Of a stretch of DNA of 35,670 bases, positions 8,708-16,738 are shown one piece after another. This stretch comes from Pirellulaceae bacterium (GTDB lineage Bacteria > Planctomycetota > Planctomycetia > Pirellulales > Pirellulaceae). Position numbers and translations under genes: made by a program. The first letter of the stretch is position 1; every line of letters begins with the position of its first letter. The notes under the pieces are model-generated. The model searched no databases. It saw only the letters and a list, made by a program, of their open reading frames with translations, and was not told where the DNA came from. The stretch spans positions 1 through 35,670 of the forward strand of contig JASMLW010000005.1 of the NCBI GenBank assembly GCA_030748485.1, written 5' to 3'.

Positions 8708-10255
8708 CTACGCTTTTACTCCCAGCAGCCGGCAGGCGTCTTCGTACCCAGCCGCGCGGAAGCCGTGTTGATCTTCGCGGTTGTACCCGTAAGCGCTGGC
8801 CGTGACGCGGGCGAGCGCAACGATGTGTCGCCACCGGAACGCGGCGCGTGTCGCGCGATACTCTTCGCGAACGGTGTGATAGAACTTCTCGCCGTGCAGG
8901 CGGCCGTCCTCACTGACCGTGTACTTGATCATCAGAGTGAACACGCGCTCGAGCTGGTGGCCTTTTTCGCCGTAGATTTGGATCGCCGCCGCGGCTCGAC
9001 CCTGATCGTTGTGGCGGATCGCGTCTTCCGCTTCGGCCAGCAGGCCGGTCGCGTCGGTCGACTTGATCCGCGCCCGGTGCTCGGACGTGGGATAGGGAGG
9101 AGTCTTGTAGGGCTTCGATTGAACGCCGGCGTGGTAGGCGGCGACAATCAACCCCGAGATGGCGTGACGCGGTTCGGCGATCCTCGCCATGTTGCGCCAC
9201 GCGTTGGTGGCGTCCGAGGAGTGCACGCCGGGCGAATCGCCGTGCGACCGCTTCTCCGGTCCCTGCCGCAATACGTACAGATTGGACGCCAGCGAGATCG
9301 CTTCGCCGACCACTTCGGGGGCGATGCCGTCGGCCAGCGCCGCGGCGGCCGCCTCAGCCGCGTCGGCTCGCGGGCCCTGGTAAATCGCTTCACTCAGTTT
9401 CTCGACAGCGGCGTCGCCCGGGTCGCGCTTGCCTGGCTTCAAACCGGCGAGCTTGTATTGGTCGAGCAACTTCGGCATCAGTGCGCGAATGGGCGATGGC
9501 GGGTTCTTGCGAGACAGTCGGTTGCTCTCGTGATTGGCGCAGAACCTCACGCACTGGCGCAGTAGTGAATACGCGTAGTCCTTGCCCAACAGTCCGGCCA
9601 GCCCGTAGGTCCGGTGAGCAAACACGAAGCGGTGGACGTTCAAGTCGTCCTGCATGGCCGGTTGCAGCGCGTTGAAGGCGTCCAGCGGCGTGTCGGCTTG
9701 ATCCAACAGGTTCTCACCCAGCTTGACATCGGCTCGACGGCAGGCGTCGCGGATCTGCTGACCCAAATCACCCGCCGGCAACTTACCGGCTTCCACCTTT
9801 TGCAGCGTGTGCAACGAATCATCCGTCTTGCCGCCGACGTTCTGAATCTGTTGAGCGTTGCGGTAGAGAACTTTGAGCACCGGTAGCGGCTGCCTGGCTT
9901 TCGGTAGCTGGCCGCACATCTCCAAGGCCGGAAGCATCGCCATCGCCGTGTGGAAGCCGACGTAATCACAACCACCGAACGTGACTGCGTTGGCCAGCGC
10001 TCCAGCGGCAGTCAAGTCCTTCAAGTTGACTTGCCCTTTCAGCAACTGCTTCGCCAACAACGGCTGCAACTCTCCCGCCGGTGTGTTTCGCATCAGCTCG
10101 ACGAGTCGTTCGTGCCCGCCCAAGTGAATCGACCCGCCCTCCGCCGCAAACGCGGTCGAGAAACCAAGGTCCGTCGCCACAGCTGTGCCGAGTCCAGCGG
10201 CCAGCATGCCCTGACCGACGTGGGAGAGAAATTCGCGACGATCTGAGGGAGCCAT
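8708..10255 (-). CDS. Tat-exported protein of unknown family
   Basis: A 515-residue protein. I chose the ATG at 10253-10255. It has a GGAGAA ribosome site six bases upstream and begins with a Tat signal (MAPSDRREFLSHVG, then a hydrophobic run ending AFAAEGG). The open frame extends 96 codons further upstream, but only through low-complexity repeats. The mature protein is almost wholly helical with many Ala/Leu segments, for example VTFGGCDYVGFHTAMAMLPA and NLYVLRQGPEKR. It lacks obvious haem CxxCH or iron-sulfur motifs. Conserved-looking His residues (GFHTAMAM, RWRHIVALARV) hint at a metal or haem helical bundle, but this is a guess. Tat export suggests folding or cofactor loading in the cytoplasm. 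Confidence 0.8.
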   Translation of the reverse strand: MAPSDRREFLSHVGQGMLAAGLGTAVATDLGFSTAFAAEGGSIHLGGHERLVELMRNTPAGELQPLLAKQLLKGQVNLKDLTAAGALANAVTFGGCDYVGFHTAMAMLPALEMCGQLPKARQPLPVLKVLYRNAQQIQNVGGKTDDSLHTLQKVEAGKLPAGDLGQQIRDACRRADVKLGENLLDQADTPLDAFNALQPAMQDDLNVHRFVFAHRTYGLAGLLGKDYAYSLLRQCVRFCANHESNRLSRKNPPSPIRALMPKLLDQYKLAGLKPGKRDPGDAAVEKLSEAIYQGPRADAAEAAAAALADGIAPEVVGEAISLASNLYVLRQGPEKRSHGDSPGVHSSDATNAWRNMARIAEPRHAISGLIVAAYHAGVQSKPYKTPPYPTSEHRARIKSTDATGLLAEAEDAIRHNDQGRAAAAIQIYGEKGHQLERVFTLMIKYTVSEDGRLHGEKFYHTVREEYRATRAAFRWRHIVALARVTASAYGYNREDQHGFRAAGYEDACRLLGVKA

Positions 10256-10345
10256 GATGTTCTCCGATGTTCGAATGTGGGATTGAGGTCCAGCCGGAAA
10301 TGAGCTCGCTAGAAAGAACGCAACCCTGTTACACGTCGACACTCT

Positions 10346-10415
10346 GTTGCTCGACGTTGCTCGACGTTGCTCGACGTTGTGCGACGTTGTGCGACATTGT
10401 GCTGCTCGACATTGT
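10346..10415. repeat. Period-10 tandem repeat (GTTGCTCGAC and variants)
   Basis: Three perfect copies of GTTGCTCGAC are followed by GTTGTGCGAC twice and then two ATTGT-containing diverged copies, the last with a 5-bp insertion. Units drift from one side of the array to the other, as expected for slippage with point changes. The array is about 90 bp upstream of the Tat gene start at 10255. A spacing of 10 bp puts each unit on the same face of the helix, so a repeated protein-binding site is possible but not shown. Confidence 0.85.
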
Positions 10416-10550
10416 ATCGCCGCTTCCCCCGGAGATGATAGCTTTCGGACGGGGGGTGAGGTGGGTTTGTCCCTTGCTTGGTCCCTTTGCCTGGCAAGCT
10501 CAACATCGAAGGCCGTCTGATACAATCGATGAGCCATGCTCAAGTCATCG

Positions 10551-10694
10551 TAGATGGAATCGCCAGAATTCCCTGTTTCAGTTCAATCGTCAGCCGCAAT
10601 TCTGAGCCGGACTTCTGGCGAAGTCCACTACGTAACAACTCGGCCAGCACGTAGAAGTAATCGCAGTGGAATCGGACTTCCGGCGCAGTCTACT
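10551..10694. repeat. Three dispersed GCCA-loop hairpin elements
   Basis: The first element (10551-10575, plus) reads TAGATGGAATC-GCCA-GAATTCCC, with the left arm one base short. The second (10608-10631, minus) is a perfect copy of the stem unit in the array at 25900-26152: GTAGT, then stem GGACTTC/GAAGTCC around GCCA. The third (10673-10694) is degenerate. All lie just upstream of the propeller gene starting at 10719. Confidence 0.8.
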
Positions 10695-10718
10695 CATCAA
10701 ACTCAGTATCATCTGCAC

Positions 10719-12134
10719 ATGAAACATCGACCCATCGGATACGTGATTCTGCTGACCTTGGCGGCTCTGGTGTGGGGTCGCGGTTCGCCTTTGGGGGCGG
10801 CCGAGCCGCGTTGGCCGCCCAAACTTGAGGGCGCGAAAGCGGGAACGTTATCGCTCAAGTCGAACCTGTTCCTGAAAGTTCCGCGGCGACCGGCGGCGAC
10901 CGCAAAGCGTCCGGTCGCGACGGAAGAGCCAGGCTCCTACGACGTGGCGACCGTCGCGCCTCGAGTCGAGTTGACGTTTCATGGCGAACTGGGCGAGTCG
11001 GCTGTTGCACGTCGCCTCTGGTCTTCGTGGGGAGACATCTGCGTCGCCGGCGACGGCTCGGTCTATGTCGCCATCGGCGACCACGGCAACGCGGTCGGCG
11101 GTGACGCGCGCGCGTTTCTCTACCGCTGGGATCCGCGCGCCGGCCAGCTCGAACAGATCGTCGACTTCAACGAGATTGCTCCGCGCAAGGCGGGGCAACC
11201 GGCATGGTCCAAGGTGCACGCCAAGATCGACGAGGGAGCCGATGGCAAGATCTACACCAGTTGCACGTTGAACGACGGCAATCGAGCGCGGCTGCCCGAG
11301 TACAAATGGAGCGCAGATTTTCCGGGCGGACAGATCTATCAATTCGACCCGGCCACTGGAGCGGCGAGTCTGTTCGCTTCGTTGCCAAAGGGACGATGCA
11401 CGGCGACGTCTCGGTTGGATCGAAAGCGGGGCGTGTGGTGGTGCAATCTCGAAGCGGGGGAGGGCAACGCGATCTGGGGTTTGGACATGAAAACCAAGCG
11501 GCAGGTGCGGCGGACGGCCGACGGATCGGTCTCCTTCAATCGGGCTTTCGCGCTGCTGGCGGACGGATCGTTGCTGTTCAACGGCTCGGCAGGCTTGACG
11601 CATCTGGACCCCGGCACGGGCGAACAAACGGCTCGCCAAGGCTCGTTTTCCGATTCTCCCGGGATGCGTTGTGCGACGCGCGAGTCACAGGACGGCATGA
11701 TCTACGGCGCGACGTACAAGACGAACCAGCTGTTTCGATACGACACGCGGCGAGACGAGGTGGAGATGCTGGGGCCGGCCTGGGCCGCACGCGGATACAC
11801 GACGGTGATGGTCTTGTCGCCGGACGAGCGTTTTCTGTATTACCTGCCGGGCGCTCACGGACAGGCCTGGCAGTTCGGCACGCCCGTCATTCAATACAAC
11901 CTGGCGAACAAGCGCCGCAAGGTGTTGGCGTTCCTGGCGCCGGCGTTGGAAAAAGCGGCCGGCTACGTTCCGGGCGGCACGTACGGAGTGAAGTTGAGCG
12001 CCGCTGGCGACACGCTCTACGTCAACTTCAACGGACACGCCTCCGACGCGCGGCGGCCAGCGCAGATGCGTCCCAACGGCTTTGGACTCTGCGCATTCGC
12101 GGCGATCCACATTCCGTCCGCGGAGCGCGAGTGA
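10719..12134 (+). CDS. Secreted beta-propeller protein, family unassigned
   Basis: A 471-residue protein. I chose the ATG at 10719-10721 because it opens a clear signal peptide (MKHRPIGYVILLTLAAL, ending near GAAEPRW). The upstream 55 codons of the same frame run through hairpin repeats and are not protein-like. The mature part has repeated beta-strand blocks of the propeller type: WGDICVAGDGSVYVAIGDHG, FLYRWDPRAGQLEQIVDF, QIYQFDPATGAASLFASLP, LLADGSLLFNGSAG and LFRYDTRRDEVEML. The GKIYT and DGSVY blocks look like NHL, SMP-30 or PQQ-like blades, but no diagnostic motif settles which. It converges on the TAXI gene with a 9-bp gap. It probably acts in the periplasm as a binding or lyase-type propeller. 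Confidence 0.75.
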   Translation: MKHRPIGYVILLTLAALVWGRGSPLGAAEPRWPPKLEGAKAGTLSLKSNLFLKVPRRPAATAKRPVATEEPGSYDVATVAPRVELTFHGELGESAVARRLWSSWGDICVAGDGSVYVAIGDHGNAVGGDARAFLYRWDPRAGQLEQIVDFNEIAPRKAGQPAWSKVHAKIDEGADGKIYTSCTLNDGNRARLPEYKWSADFPGGQIYQFDPATGAASLFASLPKGRCTATSRLDRKRGVWWCNLEAGEGNAIWGLDMKTKRQVRRTADGSVSFNRAFALLADGSLLFNGSAGLTHLDPGTGEQTARQGSFSDSPGMRCATRESQDGMIYGATYKTNQLFRYDTRRDEVEMLGPAWAARGYTTVMVLSPDERFLYYLPGAHGQAWQFGTPVIQYNLANKRRKVLAFLAPALEKAAGYVPGGTYGVKLSAAGDTLYVNFNGHASDARRPAQMRPNGFGLCAFAAIHIPSAERE

Positions 12135-12143
12135 CAGCCGCGC

Positions 12144-13625
12144 TCAGCTGTTGGAGCTTTTGATCTGATCGGACAATTCTTCGATGCTCCGCCTCAACTG
12201 CCAGCGGAGCAGCTGCGATCGGATTCCGGCCGCCACCGTCTCGCAGAGGTGGAGGAAACTGTCCGCGGCGCTGTCCTCGTCAAAGTCCTTGGCCGAGAAT
12301 TCGCTCAGCGCTTCGTTCCGCAGACCGATCACGCGCTCCAACGTCTCTCGCAAGCGCTTGGCTCCCTGTTCGTCGTCAGCGGAGATCTCCAAAGTTCTCC
12401 GATCGATCTTCAGAAGTTCGTCGAAATACTCGTCCAGCAAATGGTCCTTGCGGCGCTCGACGCTACGCCGATACCACTGATAGGCGAGAAATCCGGCGAT
12501 CAACAGCGAGACGCCGAACGACCGCAGGTTCTCGGTCGCCTCCATGAAGTCGGGGTCGACGAGCGGTTTGAGTTTAGGGTCGAACGCGTTCTGCGCGCCC
12601 GGATGAGTGGGGAACTCGGGGTTCGCCGAGGCGAACTCGACGCCCTGCTGGGAGAGTTCGTAGAGTTTGTTCTGTTGGATGAAGTCTTCCGACAGGATGA
12701 TCTTCACGACTTCCTCCACCATCTGCGACGAGACGCCGTCGTGAGTCAGGAGCATCGTTTTCGACGACAACGAGGTGACCGGCTGCTCGGGGACATTGGC
12801 GCCCGCCGCGCGAAACAGGCCCTGGGGAATGGTCGTGCGCTTGAGACTCACGCGGTGCGTGACGATCGCATCGGCCTCGGGAATCGCGCCGAGCCGACAG
12901 GCGCTTTCCTTAGCACCGAGCAACTGCGCGAGGATCGGCGCCTGGTGTCCGGCCGTGATCAGCGCGGCGTCCAACGTCTTCTTCTCGAATCGACTCTTGG
13001 ATTCCTGGTAGGTCGAGGCGACGCGTTCAACATACTCCTCTGGCTTGGCCCCGCCCGCTTGCGCTGGCGCAGTCGCCTGGCCGCCGCCCCGGCCCTCGTT
13101 CAAATAGTAGTCCAGCACGGCGTCGGCGACGCCCCGTTCACCCGTGTCGGGATGTCCGACGGCGACCCGGTAGGGAGTCCCATCGGTTCGCGTCTTCTGC
13201 AGGTCGGCCGGAGTGCGCAGCTCGCCCGACTCGTAAAGGTCGCGCCGCACAACGAACAGCACGAGGTCCGAGTAGACGTTGGCGACGAACTGCGGCGGAG
13301 AATTCAGTTTCACATCCGCGGAGTGGCGTCCCCGCGCACCGCGCATGTAGAGCGCGAAATCCACTTGTTTTTCATCGATTCGCTTGAGATGGTCAATGGC
13401 GCCGCTGGTCTGATTCTCCCGGGTCACATCGATTCGCCGATGCGCTTCGCCAATCCGTTCGATCGCGTCGGCGAGATTGTTCGACAGCTGTGTCCATTCT
13501 CCGCTCTCCGGCCCAGTGGCGAGGACGACGTTTTTCGGCAGCTCCGTGTAGCGGATGTACGCCCAGCGAATGGCGAGCGGGGCCAAGCAGACGACCAGTG
13601 TCAGCACGATATATCGATTGCGCAT
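12144..13625 (-). CDS. Membrane-anchored TAXI-family solute-binding protein with cytosolic helical tail
   Basis: A 493-residue protein from the ATG at 13623-13625. An N-terminal membrane segment (about 5-26) precedes a TAXI-type binding domain (about 32-360). Its signature is VVLATGPESGEWTQLSNNLA, then DFALYMRGARG and a second lobe with DAALITAGHQAP. A second membrane segment (about 368-387, FGVSLLIAGFLAYQWY) leads to about 105 cytosolic, strongly helical, charged residues. TAXI proteins normally feed small organic acids to TRAP permeases. No permease gene (DctM/DctQ type) lies nearby. Two membrane segments and a cytosolic domain suggest a tethered binding or sensing protein rather than a free periplasmic one. 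Confidence 0.8.
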   Translation of the reverse strand: MRNRYIVLTLVVCLAPLAIRWAYIRYTELPKNVVLATGPESGEWTQLSNNLADAIERIGEAHRRIDVTRENQTSGAIDHLKRIDEKQVDFALYMRGARGRHSADVKLNSPPQFVANVYSDLVLFVVRRDLYESGELRTPADLQKTRTDGTPYRVAVGHPDTGERGVADAVLDYYLNEGRGGGQATAPAQAGGAKPEEYVERVASTYQESKSRFEKKTLDAALITAGHQAPILAQLLGAKESACRLGAIPEADAIVTHRVSLKRTTIPQGLFRAAGANVPEQPVTSLSSKTMLLTHDGVSSQMVEEVVKIILSEDFIQQNKLYELSQQGVEFASANPEFPTHPGAQNAFDPKLKPLVDPDFMEATENLRSFGVSLLIAGFLAYQWYRRSVERRKDHLLDEYFDELLKIDRRTLEISADDEQGAKRLRETLERVIGLRNEALSEFSAKDFDEDSAADSFLHLCETVAAGIRSQLLRWQLRRSIEELSDQIKSSNS

Positions 13626-13793
13626 GCGTAGACCAGTGAAAGAGAAGTTATCGGATCACTGTAGCAGTATCGCGCCCGATTAGCATCTACGAGATGATCG
13701 CCGTCGTCTGCGACATGATTTACCGCGAAGCACTCGCGAGGATTTCACGCGCATTTTTTTGAGCGAGCGCGACCTCCATCCGGCGCGCCGCCG

Positions 13794-15167
13794 CTAGGCG
13801 ATCAACTCGGGAATCGCCCGGCCGCCGTGCAGCACGGGGACGGGACGGCCGTCCTCGCCGTCGTGAATCCGATTCGTCGGTACGCCCAGTTGATGGTAGA
13901 TCGTGGCCAGCACTTCGTTGATGTGGACGGGGCGGTCGCGGGGAACTTCACCGTGTGAGTTGCTGGTTCCGATCACCTGTCCCGAAGTCAATCCGCCTCC
14001 GGCCATGACGATCGAAAAGACGTTCGACCAATGGTCGCGCCCGGCCGTGCCGTTGATCTTGGGCGTGCGGCCGAATTCGGTGATCACGGCGACCAGCGTC
14101 GTGTCCAACATGCCGCGCTGCCGCAAGTCGTCCAGCAACGCCGAGACGGCTCGGTCAAACTCCGGCAGGCGAGTGTTCTTCAGCGTCTTGAAGTTGTTGG
14201 AGTGCGTGTCCCACTCCTGGTTGATCGAGAAATTGACGAGCGTGAACGGCACGCCCGCCTCGGCCAAACGGCGAGCCAAGACGGCTTCCTGCCCGACGCG
14301 GGTGTTGCCGTAAGACTCGCGCAACTCGGTCGACTCCTTGGATAGATCGAACGCGTCGCGCGTCGCGTTGCTGGTGATCATCCGCAACGCCTGCCGGTGG
14401 AACACGTCCATGCCCTCCATGGCTCCGCTCGTGTCCAGCGCTCGCGGCAACTGGTCCAACTCGCCAAGCAGCGCCAAGCGGTGATCGACGCGCCGCAGGT
14501 CGACGCTCTTGGAGAGACTGAGATTCGGCGGCATGCGAAAACTGCTCTTCGCGTCCGCGGGCGGCATCCCCGATTCAAACGGATCGTACGCCAACCCCAG
14601 CGCGTCCGCCGACGCGTAGCGAACGCGATCACCCAATTGCCCCTTGTCGGGAATGCAGACGTACGGCGGCAGCCCCGGCTTGGGCGATCCCAGTTCCTTG
14701 GCGACGAGCGATCCCATCGAGGGTTTGTCGTTGCGGTTCTTCGTCGATGTGTTCGCGCCGGGGTAGTTGTATCCGGTCAGCACCCAATGGATGGCCGCCT
14801 CGTGGCTGGGCGTCGCGTGGTGAACGCTCCGCATCACGTTGTAGACGTGAGCTCGTTGAGCCAGGAGGGGAAGATGCTCGCAAACTCGGTAACCCGGTAC
14901 GCTGGTCGAGATCGACTGAAACTCACCGCGAATCTCACTCGACGCCCGCGGCTTCAGGTCCCACGTGTCCAGGTGAGAACAGCCGCCTTGGAGCAGGATG
15001 ACGATGGCCTGCTTGGCCGCGGCGGGACGAGTTTTCTCTGCCGCCCGACCTTCGCTTAGAAACGGCAACCCACCGGCGGCGAGCGCCGCGCCGCCCAGGC
15101 CGCCACCGAGAAACCGGCGGCGGGTGAAGTGGTCCGATTTGCCCACGTGCGGCCCCCGAGAATGCAT
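13794..15167 (-). CDS. DUF1501 protein, Tat-exported
   Basis: A 457-residue protein. The ATG at 15165-15167 is preferred to the adjacent upstream TTG. The Tat signal is clear: DHFTRRRFLGGGLGGAAL. DUF1501 signatures follow: IVILLQGGCSHLDTWDLKP near residue 60, then ITEFGRTPKINGTAGRDHW near 355 and VMAGGGLTSGQVIGTSN. DUF1501 belongs to the alkaline phosphatase/sulfatase-like clan and is very abundant in planctomycetes, commonly beside DUF1553/DUF1549 (PSD1) partners. Those partners are absent here. The substrate is unknown. A good promoter with an inverted repeat around its -35 box lies just upstream, shared with a divergent second DUF1501 gene. Confidence 0.9.
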   Translation of the reverse strand: MHSRGPHVGKSDHFTRRRFLGGGLGGAALAAGGLPFLSEGRAAEKTRPAAAKQAIVILLQGGCSHLDTWDLKPRASSEIRGEFQSISTSVPGYRVCEHLPLLAQRAHVYNVMRSVHHATPSHEAAIHWVLTGYNYPGANTSTKNRNDKPSMGSLVAKELGSPKPGLPPYVCIPDKGQLGDRVRYASADALGLAYDPFESGMPPADAKSSFRMPPNLSLSKSVDLRRVDHRLALLGELDQLPRALDTSGAMEGMDVFHRQALRMITSNATRDAFDLSKESTELRESYGNTRVGQEAVLARRLAEAGVPFTLVNFSINQEWDTHSNNFKTLKNTRLPEFDRAVSALLDDLRQRGMLDTTLVAVITEFGRTPKINGTAGRDHWSNVFSIVMAGGGLTSGQVIGTSNSHGEVPRDRPVHINEVLATIYHQLGVPTNRIHDGEDGRPVPVLHGGRAIPELIA

Positions 15168-15185
15168 CAAAGATTGTTGATTCGT

Positions 15186-15237
15186 TCGGACGATTGTAGT
15201 AGGGGGCCGTTCGGTCGGTCAACACGAACGGTCCCCC
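15186..15237 (-). promoter_or_regulatory. Probable sigma-70-type promoter with an inverted repeat straddling the -35 box
   Basis: Reading the minus strand, TTGACC (15217-15222) and TACAAT (15193-15198) are separated by 18 bp and would start transcription near 15186, about 19 bases before the DUF1501 ATG at 15167. Each hexamer has one mismatch to consensus. A near-perfect inverted repeat flanks the -35 box: one arm 15202-15213, the other 15225-15237, pairing 7+5 bp with a single bulged base. This is the geometry of a repressor operator. There is no T-tract and the genes on both sides are transcribed outward, so it is not a terminator. Confidence 0.5.
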
Positions 15238-15330
15238 GACCTCAATTCCCTGGAGCCGTGAGGCGGTTCTCGCTAGAATCGCATCGATACCTGTTGATGT
15301 AACCAGCTGATCAGATGGAGCTAACCCGGC

Positions 15331-16680
15331 ATGCTTTCGGTTGACAACGCGAGAAGTGGAAAGAGTACACGGACTCTCTGTGACGGAGTGAACCGCCGCG
15401 AGTTGCTCCGGATCGGCGCTTTGGGAATGGGCGGGTTGACGTTGCCCGGTCTGTTGCGAGCCGAGCGGCGCAGCGGCGTCAAGAACTCGAACAAGTCGGT
15501 CATCATGATCTACATGGTGGGAGCTCCGCCTCACCAAGACATGTACGACCTCAAGATGGACGCTCCGGCGGAGATTCGGGGCGACTTTCAACCGATCAAA
15601 ACGACGGTCCCGGGAATTGAAATCTGCGAGCACATGCCGGGCATGGCCAGCGTGATGGATAAGTGCGTGCCGTTGCGGTCGGTGTACGGCTCGCCGAGCG
15701 GCGCTCACGATTCGTTCATCTGTTACACGGGGCGAACGACTCGCAACCAACCGCCGGGAGGTTGGCCGGCGATCGGCGCGGTGGCCTCGAAGTTGTTGGG
15801 CGCGGTCGACCGATCGGTGCCGCCGTTTGTCGGGCTGGCTCCCGACGCGGGGCATCCGCCGTACGGTTCACCTGGTCTGCCGGGTTTCTTGGGCGTTGGG
15901 CACGCGGCGTTTCGTCCGTCGGGTCCGGCTCGAGACAATTTGGTGTTGCAGGGAATTAAAGAGGATCGCCTGGGCGATCGCAAGACGTTGTACGAGGCGC
16001 TCGATCGGCTTCGTCGCGACATCGACGCCAATGGAGTGATCGAGGGGTTGGATGCGATCAACCAGCAGGCGTTCGACATTTTGACGTCGAGCCGTTTGGC
16101 GGAAGCGCTGGACGTATCGCGCGAGGATGCGGCGATTCGGGCGCGGTACGGCAAGGGCAGCCCGGATCGATTCGGCGACGGAGCTCCCCGCAACCTCGAA
16201 CATTTTCTACTCGCCCGACGATTGGTTGAAGCGGGCGCTCGCGTGGTCACTTTGAACTTCGGCCGCTGGGACTTCCACAGCCACAACTGCAAGACGGCCA
16301 AGGAGACGCATTTGCCTTGGTTCGACCGGGGGCTGTCGACATTGATCGCCGACTTGCACGAGCGGGGCATGGCGGACGACGTGGCTGTGGTCGCGTGGGG
16401 TGAGTTTGGCAGGACGCCGAAGATCAACAAGAACGCCGGCCGGGACCATTGGCCGCAGGTGGGCGGCGGGTTGATCGCCGGCGGCGGCTTTCCGGCGGGT
16501 CAGGTGATCGGCGCGACCGATCGGCTGGGCGCGGAGATCGCGGACCGACCCGTTCACTTCGGCGAAGTGCACGCTTCGCTGCACCGATTCCTCGGCATTC
16601 GCGGTCAAACGACGATCCCCGACCTCACCGGCCGGCCTCAATACGTCTCCAGCCACGAGCCGCTACCCGAGTTGATGTAG
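15331..16680 (+). CDS. DUF1501 protein, Tat-exported
   Basis: A 449-residue protein from the ATG at 15331, with GGAG thirteen bases upstream. It has a Tat-type signal (GVNRRELLRIGALGMGG). Family signatures are SVIMIYMVGAPPHQDMYDLK near residue 58, VAWGEFGRTPKINKNAGRDHW near 355 and LIAGGGFPAGQVIGATD. It is divergent from the other DUF1501 gene and only distantly similar to it (shared EFGRTPKIN and GRDHW). It lacks the HLDTWD form of the first motif and has HQDMYD instead. Transcription converges on the gluconolactonase gene, 58 bp away. The substrate is unknown. Membership of the alkaline phosphatase-like clan is family knowledge. Confidence 0.9.
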   Translation: MLSVDNARSGKSTRTLCDGVNRRELLRIGALGMGGLTLPGLLRAERRSGVKNSNKSVIMIYMVGAPPHQDMYDLKMDAPAEIRGDFQPIKTTVPGIEICEHMPGMASVMDKCVPLRSVYGSPSGAHDSFICYTGRTTRNQPPGGWPAIGAVASKLLGAVDRSVPPFVGLAPDAGHPPYGSPGLPGFLGVGHAAFRPSGPARDNLVLQGIKEDRLGDRKTLYEALDRLRRDIDANGVIEGLDAINQQAFDILTSSRLAEALDVSREDAAIRARYGKGSPDRFGDGAPRNLEHFLLARRLVEAGARVVTLNFGRWDFHSHNCKTAKETHLPWFDRGLSTLIADLHERGMADDVAVVAWGEFGRTPKINKNAGRDHWPQVGGGLIAGGGFPAGQVIGATDRLGAEIADRPVHFGEVHASLHRFLGIRGQTTIPDLTGRPQYVSSHEPLPELM

Positions 16681-16738
16681 CCGGCGGCGGCGACTTCGGC
16701 GATGCTTCACTCGCCAAACTCAGGAGCAACCGAAGCCG

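Larger units (their letters stand above)
10256..10718. other. 463-bp divergent intergenic region made mostly of short repeats
   Basis: No gene is supported here. The region separates a minus-strand Tat protein from a plus-strand propeller protein, so it should hold both promoters. It contains a period-10 tandem repeat (10346-10415) and three copies of the GCCA-loop hairpin element (10551-10575, 10608-10631 and a degenerate one at 10673-10694). Open frames in both directions run through these repeats and are artefacts of their composition. Confidence 0.7.

Noticed and set aside
10256-10543. N-terminal extension of the Tat protein gene
   Set aside because: The frame is open but encodes low-complexity Arg/Ser/Glu repeats from the period-10 array. 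The ATG at 10255 has a good ribosome site and a Tat signal.
10554-10718. N-terminal extension of the secreted propeller gene
   Set aside because: The 55 extra codons run through the hairpin repeats, and a clear signal peptide starts at 10719.
15202-15237. Intrinsic terminator
   Set aside because: Both flanking genes are transcribed away from it, and there is no T-tract.
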